Of a stretch of 64,000 bases of DNA, positions 23,923 to 36,077 are shown in pieces. Under the pieces are notes generated by a model. It was not told the origin of the DNA. It did not search any database and saw nothing but the letters and a program-made list of their open reading frames with translations. Position 1 is the stretch's first letter. Every line of letters starts with the position of its first letter. Source of the stretch: Gentiana macrophylla (lineage: Eukaryota > Streptophyta > Magnoliopsida > Gentianales > Gentianaceae); assembly GCA_026214975.1 (NCBI GenBank), contig CM047808.1:3771262-3835261 (forward strand). The letters run 5' to 3'. Made by a program: the position numbers and the translations under genes.

Positions 23923-25332
23923 TTATGGGCGTGTGGAGGAATTCTCCATCGGGACATCAAAAAGAGGATTTACCTCACCCAAATCAACATCCATGGCTGG
24001 GCCATTGCTTTCCTTGTCCGGTGGCTTGGTTTTCGTATAATCGCCTTGTTTCTTAGGAGGGGCGGAGTGGTCCCTCTTAAGAATTTTTGTTACCTCGGGC
24101 TGCTCCAAAAGTTGTCCCTGAGTTGTGTTGGTGCGCACCACTTCAGTTAGGGATGTTCGTTGGGAGGGGTTGCTTTTACCCGAAGCAACTCTTTTGGATG
24201 TTTGTGGTTGCTTTTCTGTCATGGGCTCATTACCTTTGCGCTTGAATGACTCAGTTTGGAGCTGTTGGTTAGCCCGATGGGCTATTTTCTGGTTGGAAAC
24301 CGACGCTTGAGGCCTGCCGCCTCCGGATGAGGTCTTATTCTTGGACTTACTTGTTGTGGCTGACTGTTTAGAGATCTCCGCTGTTGTGGCTGGTCCACCA
24401 TGGGTTGGCATTGAGTTAAATTGTTGTTGTAGATTCTCAACATCTGTCATTCCGACTTCCGCTACAGTTTGCTCCTCGGTGTTCACTTCATTAAGGATAT
24501 CAAACCTCGAACCTGACTGCTGCTCCGGATGTTGGGGGGTTACACGATCACCTTCCTGATTAGGTGCAGACGCTGTTTTAGCAGTTTTTGGCCCGGAAGT
24601 GTTTCTCTTTCTCCTTGTTTGTGCGATCATCCAAGGACCGAATGGACGCTCTTCAGTTGGTCCAGTTGTCATGGTGGGGACGTTGGTTGGAGCAGCCTCG
24701 CCATTTCTTCGCTCTACAATTTTATCCGGACAAACATCCTTATGATGTCCAAACTTACCGCACCCGTAACAAATGAGTTGAAGCCCCTCGTACTCCACCT
24801 TATATCTCTTTCCATTCAATCGAATACTTGGCTTCAACGCTTTTCCAAGCTCGATTTCAACACAAACCCGCGCAAACTTGCCTCTGGCATTTTCCAATGT
24901 CACCGTGTCTACTCTAATTACTTTGCCAATGATATTACCAAGTCTCCGGACCAACGATTCCCGAAACACCTCAATTGGAACAGCAGGGAATCGGACCCAA
25001 ACAAAGGTGGAATTAATTTGGTGTTCAAAGGGATGGAAGAAGGGTCTCTATTTCGTCACATAAAGACAGTGACCTTGAATCATCCAAGGTCCATCCTCCA
25101 AAGCTCTTTCATAGTCGACTTGGTGAGCAAATCGGGCTATATAATACCCATTCTCCAAATCGGTAAGTTCTAATCTACCACTCATGTTCCATAGTGTGGA
25201 CAATCGGTTATGAAGGTATTTGAAGGAAATTGTTTTACCTATCAGTTTGATAATCAGTGCTTTCCGCCATGGCCTCCACAGTTCGAAGCATTCCTCAAGG
25301 GGGATTACCACTTCATCTTCCTCTGCTTCCAT
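23923..25332 (-). pseudogene. LINE ORF1 (DUF4283 and CCHC zinc knuckle)
   Basis: The RNA-binding gag-like protein of plant L1 elements. The N-terminal piece has PLEECFELWRPWRKALIIKL and DLENGYYIARF...DGPWMIQGHCL, a DUF4283 fold. After a frame break near 25045 it continues FVWVRFPAVPIEVFRESLV and RLNGKRYKVEYEGL, then CYGCGKFGHHKDVC, a CX2CX4HX4C knuckle. The tail is long, polar and Thr/Gln/Lys-rich. The stop at 23923 lies just upstream of ORF2. Confidence 0.82.
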
Positions 25333-26305
25333 GCCAAAATAATTTTCAATTATATCTGCATATTCCCTCAGCTCGTCATCTTCTTCATCACCAATGTAGA
25401 TGCCTCATCAAATATATCTAGCCATAACAACATCAACCCCACTCCGGTTGGTCCACGCCGGTGTATCTTCAGAAGTCACCGGAGATTTTCCTCTGAACCT
25501 GCTACGGTTCAACATGTCTTGCTCTTCAACGGAGGTTTCCATATGTGTGTCCGTCATTTGGATTGAAGGGAGTCAACGGACAGAAGTTGTCCGGAGAGAA
25601 AATCAGGTAGCGAAGGATTCTAGGTCAAAAGCCGGCGGCGGCCAAAAAGCTCATTAAATTTGGACTTTTCCTTTATCTTTTGACAAGTAAAAAGAGTGGT
25701 GAATTTCTCCGACCATCAATATCATTATCTTTATGTGATATTGAACTATTGAAATTTATATTCACATTCGCTTGGTTTTTTTCTTTAAGTTCAATCATCA
25801 TCTAATGATCAAAAGATAATTGTTTGTTTCTCTCTATGATTTTGAGATGGAAAGGTATATATAAAGAAATGTATATAAAATGTTAGAAAAATATATCATA
25901 TGGTGTGTCGGGTGGGTAATACACTGGGTAAAAAATATATATCCATACCCTACCCTCCCCACGGCGGGTTTTGATAAATCAAATTCATACCCTACCCTTA
26001 AAAATACTCTACCCTAATGGGTAGGGTAGGATGGATATCCACCAGGTTGGATCGAAATTGACATCCCTAATTGTCGCCAAAATAAATAAATAAAATATCC
26101 ATAAACCCATGAATCCATATTGATCAGCCGACTTCATCACGGAAGGAAATAAATCTCATTTTAAATATTAAAAAAAAAAACCCTCTTTTTTCTTCTTATA
26201 CATTCATAGATTTGCATTTTAATAAATTAGAAGGCAACCTTGTTGCATTCAAAACATTTGTTTTCGTTTTTTAGTTCCATAACATTTGTCAGTTAATCTT
26301 TTCTT

Positions 26306-26752
26306 TTGGCATATCCTTTGTATCTATTTTCTTTAGGTATGATGCAGATCAACAGAAACTGTCGAAAATTGGAGGCCGAAATCATTGCCATTCATCAACC
26401 AGAATTAACCAACCAAAATCAATACAACAAACAAGGATTCTCGGAAGAGCTGGACATACGAGCACCGAGGATTCAAACATGCAAACTAATGGACTCCAGA
26501 GCCGAAAAAGATGTGCATCAGAGTGGAGATGCCCTCCAAAATCACAACTATGGATTTTGGAATAACAACCGGAGTGGAGATGCCCTCCAAAACATCACAA
26601 CTATGGACTTCGGAAAAACAGCTGGGGTGGAGATGCCCTCCAAAACATCACAACTAATGGACTTCGGAAAAGCCTCCGGAGTGGAGATGCCCTCCAAAAT
26701 ATGCAAAGACAAAACCCAGCCTCCAAACCCGACCTCGTTTGAGGGAGGGTAA
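26306..26752 (+). pseudogene. Remnant internal open frame of the small LTR element
   Basis: 148 codons open, ending SFEGG at the PPT. The 3' half contains three and a half copies of a ~53-bp unit (26520-26700) encoding GDALQN...DFGK-like peptides, and the frame changes between copies. No recognisable gag or pol domain; probably never a full protein. Confidence 0.4.
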
Positions 26753-27090
26753 TAGAAGTTAAAAGCCACAGGCCAAAAGATGGATAATCTTCTTTGTTGA
26801 CACGCAAACGTTGCCTCCAACCCCGGCAACGTTTGAGGGAGGGTAATAAAGATAAAGACGAGATAAAAAGATGGAGTCTAAGAAGAGATCGAGATGGAGT
26901 CAAAAAAGAGATCGAGATGATATTTTGTGGAGATAAATTAGTTGTTTAAATAAAAAATTGTTTATTTGTTTTTTAAATTATTCAAATTATATTTGAATAA
27001 ATATTTAGGTTTATCTCATATTATTTATCTACTATATAAGTTAGATACATTGTAAATGTTTTCTCCGTCTGCGTTTTCTGATTTTCTTTA
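26750..27090 (+). repeat. Right LTR of the nest-hosting element
   Basis: Near-identical to 18050-18418. A TTTGAGGGAGGGTAATA motif occurs both at its left boundary (as PPT plus LTR start) and again about 95 bp inside. Confidence 0.85.
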
Positions 27091-27095
27091 TATGA

Positions 27096-27600
27096 TAAAT
27101 CGGTAAAATCAATGTGTGTAAATAAAAGCTATCTTTTGTTTATTTGGCGGTTTGTTTCGTGCTGGAGTTCTTTCAATGGTTGCCGCATGAGAATCCGGCC
27201 AATCGACAATGAGAATGTATAACTTTTAGTTGAATTAATATTCTGTGTTTATTTTTTATAAGTTTTGCATCACGGTTTTACTTTAGACATAATATTAGTA
27301 TTTGATTATTCTGGGTACCATGTGTTGAAACGGTTACCGTTAATGAAGTTTCTATCAAGACACTCATCATTTACAAGAAATGTTTGTGTCAAACAGTCGT
27401 CTCTTTGTTTGTGACGTTTCTGTAAAGATGGGAGCGTGAATATCAAAGGCGTTGGTACAAACAGTGGAATATTATATGAAATTTGTTTGCATGTTATGCC
27501 CTTTGATAGGTTAAAGGAACCCCATAAACGAACCCGTTTCGTTGCGATAACATTAATTCGCATTTAGTTCAGATGCAAACGACAATAAAACATTTTTATG
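27096..27600. other. Non-coding spacer
   Basis: An open frame at 27306-27563 on the minus strand has no recognisable feature and is probably chance. Confidence 0.4.
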
Positions 27601-28506
27601 AAAACATATCTAACAATTTATCCCCATCAAATCCATACAACAATCTGTTTCCCATAACCAAATGCCGTACAAGGTCTCTCTCAAGTGTATTTCCAGCTAT
27701 TAGTTCCCATAGTGTTATCCCACCTCTTGCATAGGTTCGATTGCATCCAGGCTTCCACAGTTCTTGCATGCATCAAAGAAATCGCTCCAACCATCACGAG
27801 GTATGCTTAGACACCATTCCGAGCTGGACCAAGAAAAATCTCTAAACGCGTGTAACATTGTTTCACCCTCTTCACTGCAAATAAAACATACCGGGAGGAG
27901 ATGACATGCCTCTTGGCTAGTAAGCTCCTAAGTGGAAGTGGCCTCATGTTTGATGTTCCAGGAAGAAAATGCCACAAGTCGGGCCTTTCAAATGCCGAAT
28001 TTGGTTCCACATTTCTATCTCCTTATTCTCACTTGGGAAGATTGTTGCACTGCCATGCATACCCGATGTCATGGTATATTCACCCTTGAATCATTTTTCC
28101 ACATATACTCATCATGCTCATTTTTCATCCTTTTCCATAACACGTCATAGGCCTTGCGTATACTTTTCCGTGTCGAGGAGCAACCTTGTTAGGGCTTAGT
28201 AGTTAATTATTTGTACTTATAGGACAAAACCTTGACCCAAAGATCAGTATTTTCACGTACTAGCCGACATACCAAATTACCCAACAAGGCAAGATTCATC
28301 TCTTGCAGCCTTTCGGACACCCGGGCCACCTTCTTCTTTTGGTCTACACACAACATCCCAGGATAGAATGGAGTTTTCTCGACTCCCCATCATCTCCACA
28401 TAGAAATCTCTACAAACCCTTTCCATCTCTCGAATAGTGGTATTCGGGAATTTCATTGTTTGCATAGTGTAGAACGGTTGCATTGATAGAGAGCTCTTGA
28501 TGATGA

Positions 28507-29330
28507 CACTACAAGAAAAATACTCTTTTGCTACATTATTGATAATGTCGAAATTATCACGGTGTAAATAGCGGTGTTTAGTGGTGGATATCTGGCTATA
28601 GAAGTGAGTAAAAGCCAGTGGCGCACGGCGGTGATAATGCTTTCACGGTGGACGGAAAAGTATGAAAGTAGTTGTACAAATGCTAGAGAGAAAATGACAG
28701 AGTTTGCCTACTCTTTATAATATTGTGTGTATGTAAATTGTTACATTGAGCCTATATTATAGGCAAGCTACTAGTTAGGGTTTAACTAATGACAATTAGA
28801 TATAATTAAGTACAATGCGGTGCCGACTAAGCTAACAGCTATTTCGTGGGCCGACGTGGGGCTAACCCAACACTTAGCCATTCATTGTCTTTTGTCTTTG
28901 CCTTGTTACCCTTGGAGTGTAGCTTGCTCTTCTTTGTATTGCAGGCTCCGGTAGCTGGTGGACCTAATGGCCTGAGGGATTTGCGGGTGCCCCATAGCCT
29001 TTCTTCGAGTCGGAGAAAACGTTTAGAAGGCCTATGGCGGGGCCATGGGTCCGTGGTCCAAATTTGGCTTGTATGTATGCGGCCTAGAGTGGCCGACGGC
29101 CTTGTCCATTATTTTGGCTGCCGGACGGACCCGAATAAGGATCCACGGGTCTAATTTATTGTTCAGGCATATCAATTATCTTTTGCCATACATAAAAAGA
29201 AGTGTTGTTATATTCTTACTTTTAGCCATAGTAGCGTGGAAAATGAGTCTAGCTAGCTAAGTATATATTAGCCAAATTTTTTGTTGTTGTGACAAAAACC
29301 ACTGTGACAAAAGAGTGTTTTCTTGTAGTG
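28507..29330. mobile_element. Non-autonomous CACTA element, TSD TGA
   Basis: The ends read CACTACAAGAAAAATACTCT and CACTACAAGAAAACACTCT inward, and TGA flanks both sides (28504-28506 and 29331-29333). It interrupts the LINE between ARRS and IIIK. The interior is GC-richer at 28840-29140, with an open frame of 102 codons that matches nothing recognisable. Confidence 0.88.
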
Positions 29331-29501
29331 TGATGCTTCTTCTTGCCTTAAAGAGAGACTTGGACCTCCAATTTGCTAATTTCCTTTTCATCTTATCAAC
29401 AAGATGAGAGTAGTATGACATTAATTGTCTTCCCTGGATCAGAGGCACCCCAAATACATGCCAAGAGATGAAGTATATTGCATGGAAACGGTATTTTCTA
29501 T

Positions 29502-31236
29502 TGTTAGGTGTAGTGCCCGAAAGACAATTTCTGTAATTGTTTTTTTATAGGATTTATAATTCATCTTAATATTTGCATTTATGCTTATATTAATACACTG
29601 CTGAAAACCCTAAGTATATCGGAATGTAATCACATAACTCAGTGTATGGCATACACACGAGGATTGAGTTAGTGATGATATGCTTAAAACTAGTTAGTCC
29701 GTGGTGAATTTAATCAGAGTATGGGTCTCATGATTAATATACCAATAATGCTCCCAGAACACTTAACGGTGTGACCGTCTTATCCGGACCATCGGTATAG
29801 GGTACCTAGTGAGGCATTTATATATGATGTCTATCATATAGGACCAGACCGATTTGATTTGAGTTCTCGATATAATTCCGTGATCGAGAAATCTTATCGA
29901 ATCACAAGATGATCATATATGGATTAATCTCAATCATGATGTGATCACGGCCATCGCTTGGTTCAAAGTAGGGTTTGATGCGTTAGTTAAGGATCACTTG
30001 GATACATGTGATCCGAACACTTCTCGTTGACTCGCTTGAATGAGTGAGTAGTCCGTGACTTCACGGATATGGAATCAATTCCTTCCTCGCGGGAAGTAGC
30101 GAGGCGATTCTCTTATTTGTTAATCCTAAAGCGATCGATGGGCCCGGTTCATATTATATTAGTTATGAACTAATTGATCACTAGGGTGTTAATGGTAAAT
30201 AAAGATAAGATGTTTTGAGAAGGGTTTACGGAAATATCCCGAATCAAAACAAACAGTCTATGGAGGATTATCCGCATGTAATGATTATATCATTGTACGC
30301 TTTTACTCAATGATTAGAGTGTAAGTATATATCAATAATCAATAGAGTTCAGTTTCGGGTTTATGGTGGCGTAATCCCGGAATTAATAGATTGAATAAGA
30401 ATTGTTACATTCGATGAATAATTTTATTTAATTTATTGTAATTTCTAGTTATAGGTCCATTGGTTAAGATGTGGCTCTAACATATGCATATGTTTCTTGA
30501 CGTTGGGCCTCAATAATAATTAAGTAGTTGGACTATTTAATTGATGTGCGAATAATTATTTAGTGGGATAAATAATTAAAATACATGGAAAATATATTTT
30601 TCGTGGACTCGGCCCATTATGTGAAATTTCGTGTGCTAGCCTTATTTGACTAGGGTTGGACTGTTGTGACATGTTGTAATTAGAGAGAAATTAGTTTTCT
30701 TGAATAATTACATGTCATGTGATTATTTGTTTATTTGTTAAATAATTAATTAAGGAAAATATAATAGATTGATCCTTAAATATTCTAGATTTACTCTAGA
30801 TTATTCTAGGAGTATCTTTTATGGAAAAAGATTATTATAATTGATTTTGTATTAATTATTAAATCCTTGAGGAGAATGATGATTCTTCCTATATAAAAGA
30901 GAGCTTCTCACTGCCTTTTAAGACAACAACACATACACGCATACATACACACAAATTTGGCTTAGAATTTTCGGCCAATAGCTAGGGTTTAGAGTTGGGA
31001 AAATCTTCGGGATTTTCTGGGTAGCATATCAAGGAGGTCAAGCATCAAGGATCAACATCCACCGGTTGTTGCTTGGAGATACACATCGGAAGATCGTGGC
31101 ATCTCAAATTGGATCTCAACTTCATCAATCTTTTGGATCTTAAATTATGTAGTTTAATTTATATTGATCGTGATCCTTGTTATTCCACTGCGTAATCGGG
31201 CGGATCTAGATCCGTCCGGCGATATTAAATCCAACA
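29502..31236 (+). mobile_element. Solo LTR (1,735 bp) in the second LINE, TSD TCTAT
   Basis: It starts TGTTAGGTG and ends AAATCCAACA, with TCTAT on both sides (29497-29501, 31237-31241). A CCTATATAAAAGAGAG promoter near 30888 supports plus orientation. Length and terminal sequence suggest a Copia family with long LTRs (inferred). Confidence 0.88.
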
Positions 31237-31600
31237 TCTATCTCAGCAATACTGTTGATCCTCTCATTCTTAGATGTGTAAAACTTTGATTTAGATGTAC
31301 TAATTTTTCGCCCAGAGTAGATCCAGAAATTGTTTAGCACTTCCTCCATTACTCTGGCTTTGATCCACAAAAGCCTACCTAAACTGCGAAGAAAATGTGA
31401 GATATGGGGGATGGTGTCCATTTTTAGGGATCTTCAGTGACTTCCACTTCCCCACCTCAATAGCAACATTTATTCTCCTACTCAAAACTTCCATATAGAG
31501 GACAAAGAGGTAAAAAGGCAACATGATCCCTTGTCTTATGCCTCTGCTCGGGTTGAAGGCATCCGACTTAGTACCATTCCACAAGTATCATGTGGGTCAT

Positions 31601-31944
31601 CTCATTTTTCTCCTCGAATTACAATCCAAACACCTCCCCTCAAATCCTCTTACTTTCCTTTCCTCCCAAATCAATCATTCCGAAAAGGGCTTAGTGTATC
31701 ATGCTCTGCATTATAATTAAATATGTGATTTTACGTGTTGATCGTTACATTTACTTTTTTGTTAATCTTTTTTTATTCTTCTTAAATGATTGTGGTTGAA
31801 TTTACATGAAATTAGTAACCTAGAGCCAGAGGTAGTTGTAGAAATTTCTCGATACATGTTAGAAATTTGTCTCTTATACATTTAGGTACACTACATAATA
31901 ATTAATGCATCAATACATCAAAATTAGTTGGTTAATCTATACTA

Positions 31945-32010
<66 letters not shown>

Positions 32011-32079
32011 ATACAAGCCAAGTTATTCATACGAATTCCACCTTCAAATTAGTAAAAGGTAATTAATTAGAAAAAAATC
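31601..32079. other. Spacer at the MATE 3' end with an (AT)n microsatellite
   Basis: 31941-32008 is an uninterrupted (AT)n tract; the rest is non-coding and should include the MATE 3' UTR. Confidence 0.5.
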
Positions 32080-32961
32080 TCATGATACTAAAGTTGTTGT
32101 GATACTGGAATCAAGAAACCTGTTTTTTGCTTTGATAGCCTGCAAAAAAAAAACATAAATTCATACCCAAAATTGTGCAAATGTTTCAAAAATTGAAGAA
32201 TTAATGCTTAGAAATTTATACGTACTTCTTGTTCCCAATTTGTGCAAAGGGTTATTGCTAAAAGTAAGGATGCATGGATGCTACTCCCACAAATGATCCC
32301 TAACCATAGGCCCTGCAATATCTTAATTAGTCACACCGATAAAAGTGTCAAGATGAAACATTAAGGACACATAAGTATAAAAATCACGAAACAATATTGA
32401 CCAAAAGGATTTTATCCCTGCATGAAAATGACATTGTTATTACCAAAGGTGGAGCCATATCTGAATGAGGGTTAAGCGTCCAGACAAAAAAAAAAAAAAA
32501 TATTACAAAGATATAAAATCTATGTAATCAGTTTGATTCATAAAATATTCTTAATCCAGTATGCACTTTGAGAGAGACTCGATATAGTCATTAACTTGCT
32601 TTGAAATTAAAATCCATTTCATGGCCAGTTATTACATTATGTTCGAACACTGTGACACTGTACACTTATAGACTATTGATTCATATCATAACCAATGATT
32701 AATTAATGTGTCATATAACACAATGTTGTAACATAATCATTTTCCGAATGTAAAATAAAATTCATACCTTTCCTCCAACGTGTAAGACAAATGTTAACGT
32801 AACTGAAGTAGGTAATCCAAGTAGATAGTAAGCTCCTAGATTGACCAATGCCCCAATCTTTTGCCACCCACAACCTCTTGCAATACCTTGCAAAATTTTG
32901 AATCTCAAGTACATAAGTAAGATTTTGCACAAGGGGTAAAGATAAACCTTAATAACTTAAG

Positions 32962-33038
<77 letters not shown>

Positions 33039-36034
33039 ATCTCTTATTAATAAGAAGACATAGTGTTAGTCATGTTGACACTTGTTTTTCTTTCATTGGT
33101 TCTCTTTTTTTTTTTTTTTAATACTGTTTATCAGCTCATTCCAGTTTTTTTTGAAATGTTCATTGGCAAATTCAAAATTTATTTATTTATTTATTTTTGA
33201 GAAGAAGGGTTTGAGTTAAATTGTTCCATTTTGGAGGACTAAATTATATCACCTTTTAATGTGCGAATATATGTAGCAAGGTATGACTATTTTCAAAATA
33301 TAAAGTAGCCACGACTTCATTGTGCGATCTTTTGTATCACGCCAAAAATTATGTTTACGCTTACATGAAATATTATAAAATTTTGAAATAAATTCATTTC
33401 ATAAATAAACATATCGTTTGTACACTGTGATATATTTATTTTCAAATATAAAGTACGAAAATGTTGCTTTTCGATCTTTATATCATGCCCAAAAAATTGG
33501 GTTTGACGATTACATGGAATATTAAATTTCTTGAAATGAATTTTTTCGTAAAAAACATATCGTTTATATAAAATATTAAATATCACGAAAAAAATTATTT
33601 TTACTACCACAAATATTGTTAAACCCGCTATAGTGTATTGTTGATTTAAGTTCTATGGAAATTCGAATGGTCTATTTTACCATTGCTGTTAAAAGTAGCC
33701 TAGATCTGAGAATACAAAAAAAGGGTTCAGTAATGTCGAAAGGTGGCGATTTTGTGTCGTGGAGTGTTGACAGTGTGTTAGATTTTAATTATAATTTTTA
33801 ATTAATATTCATTTCATCAACCGACAGCTGTTGGATATGGCGTCGGGGTGTATTGGAGCGTGTCGGGTCGTGTTTTTGGTAAAACACGTGTTGTTGCAAA
33901 TAATGTGGAAGATAACTTCATTTTTCGGTTAAAATAGATTTAAGTAGAAATTGAACAAAAAATTGTTCAGTAGTGTCGAAAAGTATCCATACGATGTCGG
34001 GAGGTGTCGAAGATGTGTCGGATATTCAATTCATCAACCAACACGTGCCGGACATGCCATCGTAATGTATCAGAGTGTATCATGTCGTGTGTAGGTTGTC
34101 GGACACGTATGGTATACATTTTTATAGTTTACTCGGGTTTATTATTTCAGTCCTTTATGATTATTACATTTACTGATTCACTTTTGATTTTCGCATTTCG
34201 ATGATTATAAAAATAAATCGCAGCACCAATACTGCAGAGCACAAATGGGATATATCGTAAATCAGTTTTCTCAACCTCGGTCATCTGTTCAATATTTGTC
34301 ATAGAAAAAATTGGAGGTGGACGTGGACATGAAGGATTAAAATCTAGAATGAAACAATCTTCATTCATTTCTAAAATTTTCATGTGGTCGACAGTTTTGG
34401 CACACAATATTGGCATGTCATCTACGTAGACGACAATTTCCGGTAAAGTACTATCTTTCGATATATTGTTCTGAACGGAACGGACCATTTTTGTGTTGGG
34501 ATTGAAATTTTGGAATGGGATTAAGGTTTAAATAAGGAGTGGGAGTGGGAGTGGGAGTGGAAAGAGTGAGGCAATTTAATTAAATAAAGAGTGGGATTGT
34601 GGTAGTTTTTTGTGGGATAGGTAGTTGTAGGAGGGGTGGGTTAGTTTTTGGGGGGTTGAGTGGCAGTGGGGGTGTTTTTTTTGGGTGAGTTACTTTAGGG
34701 GAAAAAAAATAAAAAAAAAATAAATGTGGGGCAATGGAAGTAAAAGGAGTGGGAAGAGTGAGGGAGTTTAAAGCAGAATCCCACCACAAATAACCCAAAC
34801 ACCTCTTCTTCTAGAGGAACCCAGCAAAAAAAAGAATTTAAGAACATCTGGAGGATAAAGCAAACCCAAAAATTGAAGGTATTTTTCTGGAAATGTCTCT
34901 GGAATGGGTTGCCAACAGCATCTCTATTAGCTCAAAGGATACCGGGCTTTGATCCGATCTGCAAAGCATGTGGGTTAGAGAATGAAACTCTGGAACACCT
35001 CTTCATAAGCTGCGAAAAGGTAAAGGATGTCTGGAAAATAGCCCCAATTTCTTGGGATGACTTCCATCTCCAAAATTTCAACCTTTATGGCTGGTGGCTC
35101 AAAGTGAATCACTTCGTGGGGACAGAATCAGGGCAAGACAGGATCGGATTAACATTAGCTTTATTTTGGCAAATTTGGAAAGCTCGGAATGAGGGAATTT
35201 TCCAAAGCAACCGACTTTCCATCGTTGAAATCCTTAACAAGGCCATGAGCTACTGGAATTCAATGCAAGGCTCCATAACAATTGAAGAGGATAATTCAGG
35301 TCTCCCAACTCGAGGAACCCCTGCTGGAATTCCCGTCAATTTTCGACATTCGCCATCGCCGATTTGTTTGGGTTGATGCACTTTGGGATAAATTTTCAAA
35401 CTCGGGAGGAATTGGCCATGTGGTGATAAAGAATGGTTACATTTTAGAAGCGGGAGGATCCTTCATCTCCGTGAGCTCCTTCAAAGAATTGTAGTGGAAG
35501 CTATGGCTATTAGGAATGTTCTCAGCAAAGCAAAGGAAGAGGGATGGGAACACTTTCTCATTTGTTCGGATGCCCAAGTTCTTGTTAATGCTATCAATCG
35601 TTCTGGGCCTACTGGGCTGTGTTTTTGTGTAATTGTGGAAGACATTTGGGCGTTGATGGAAGATTGTGTAGGAGCAAAAGTTATGTTTGTTAGTCGGTCC
35701 AAAAACTCAGCTAGTCATGAGGTGGCCCGGTTTGTTTTTTCTTCTAAGAGTGAAGTCATTTGGACTTCAGCTTTTCCGCTTTGGCTTCGTCAAGCCGTGA
35801 ACAATGATGTAATTTAAATGTTATGTCAATGAATTTCTCTTTCACCGTAAAAAAAATAAAAAATAAATAAAGAGTGGGATTGGGTAGTTTTTTGTGGGAG
35901 AGGTAGTTGTAGGAGGGGTGAGATAGTTTTTTAATAAGGTTTTTTTTTTTTTTTTTTAGCGGGTAACCGGGTTTTGAAAACGGGTTTTCATGTGTTTTTT
36001 TCGAGTCAATTAGCGGGTAATTGGGTTAAATCCC

Positions 36035-36077
<43 letters not shown>

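Larger units (their letters stand above)
18945..25655 (-). mobile_element. LINE (L1-type) retrotransposon, nested in the hAT and split by a solo LTR
   Basis: Minus-strand order is ORF1 (DUF4283 plus zinc knuckle), endonuclease, reverse transcriptase, zf-RVT, then an A-rich tail (T/G-rich tract 18945-18972 on the plus strand). Possible TSD remnants are ttaaattgtgg on the left and ttaaatttgg on the right. The element is inactive, with several frameshifts and stops. Confidence 0.85.
18688..26069. mobile_element. hAT (Ac/Ds-like) element carrying a nested LINE
   Basis: The ends TAGGGATGACAAT and TAGGGATGTCAAT point inward. The 8-bp flanks are GTTGTCGC (18680-18687) and ATTGTCGC (26070-26077), with one mismatch. 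The subterminal parts share inverted GGGTAGGGTA/TACCCTACCC motifs. No transposase was seen. About 6.7 kb of its length is the LINE. Confidence 0.82.
18050..27090 (+). mobile_element. Small LTR retrotransposon hosting a four-level nest, TSD TATGA
   Basis: Direct LTRs lie at 18050-18418 and 26750-27090 with TATGA outside each (18045-18049 and 27091-27095). The PBS TGGTATCAGAGC (initiator tRNA-Met type) abuts the left LTR, and the PPT GAGGGAGGG abuts the right one. Without the hAT insert (18688-26069) the internal region is under 1 kb, with no protease, RT or integrase, so this is a non-autonomous Copia-like family. The LTR termini look like TA...TA and not TG...CA. Confidence 0.85.
27600..31600 (-). 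mobile_element. Second LINE fragment, split by a CACTA MITE and a solo LTR
   Basis: Minus-strand pieces in order are RT (31584-31242: WNGTKSDAFNPSRGIRQG, LPFYLFVLYMEVLSRRI), then 29497-29331 (HLVDKMKRKLANWRSKSLFK and ARRS). After the CACTA insert the protein resumes IIIKSSLSMQPFYTMQTMKF, FPNTTIREMERVCRDFY and DVVCRPKEEGGPG, with a zf-RVT near 27990-27830 (RPLPLRSLLAKRHV). It is 5' truncated before the endonuclease and contains many frame breaks. Confidence 0.8.

Noticed and set aside
27306..27563. Minus-strand open frame of 85 codons
   Set aside because: No motif, no splice or promoter context, ordinary AT-rich composition.
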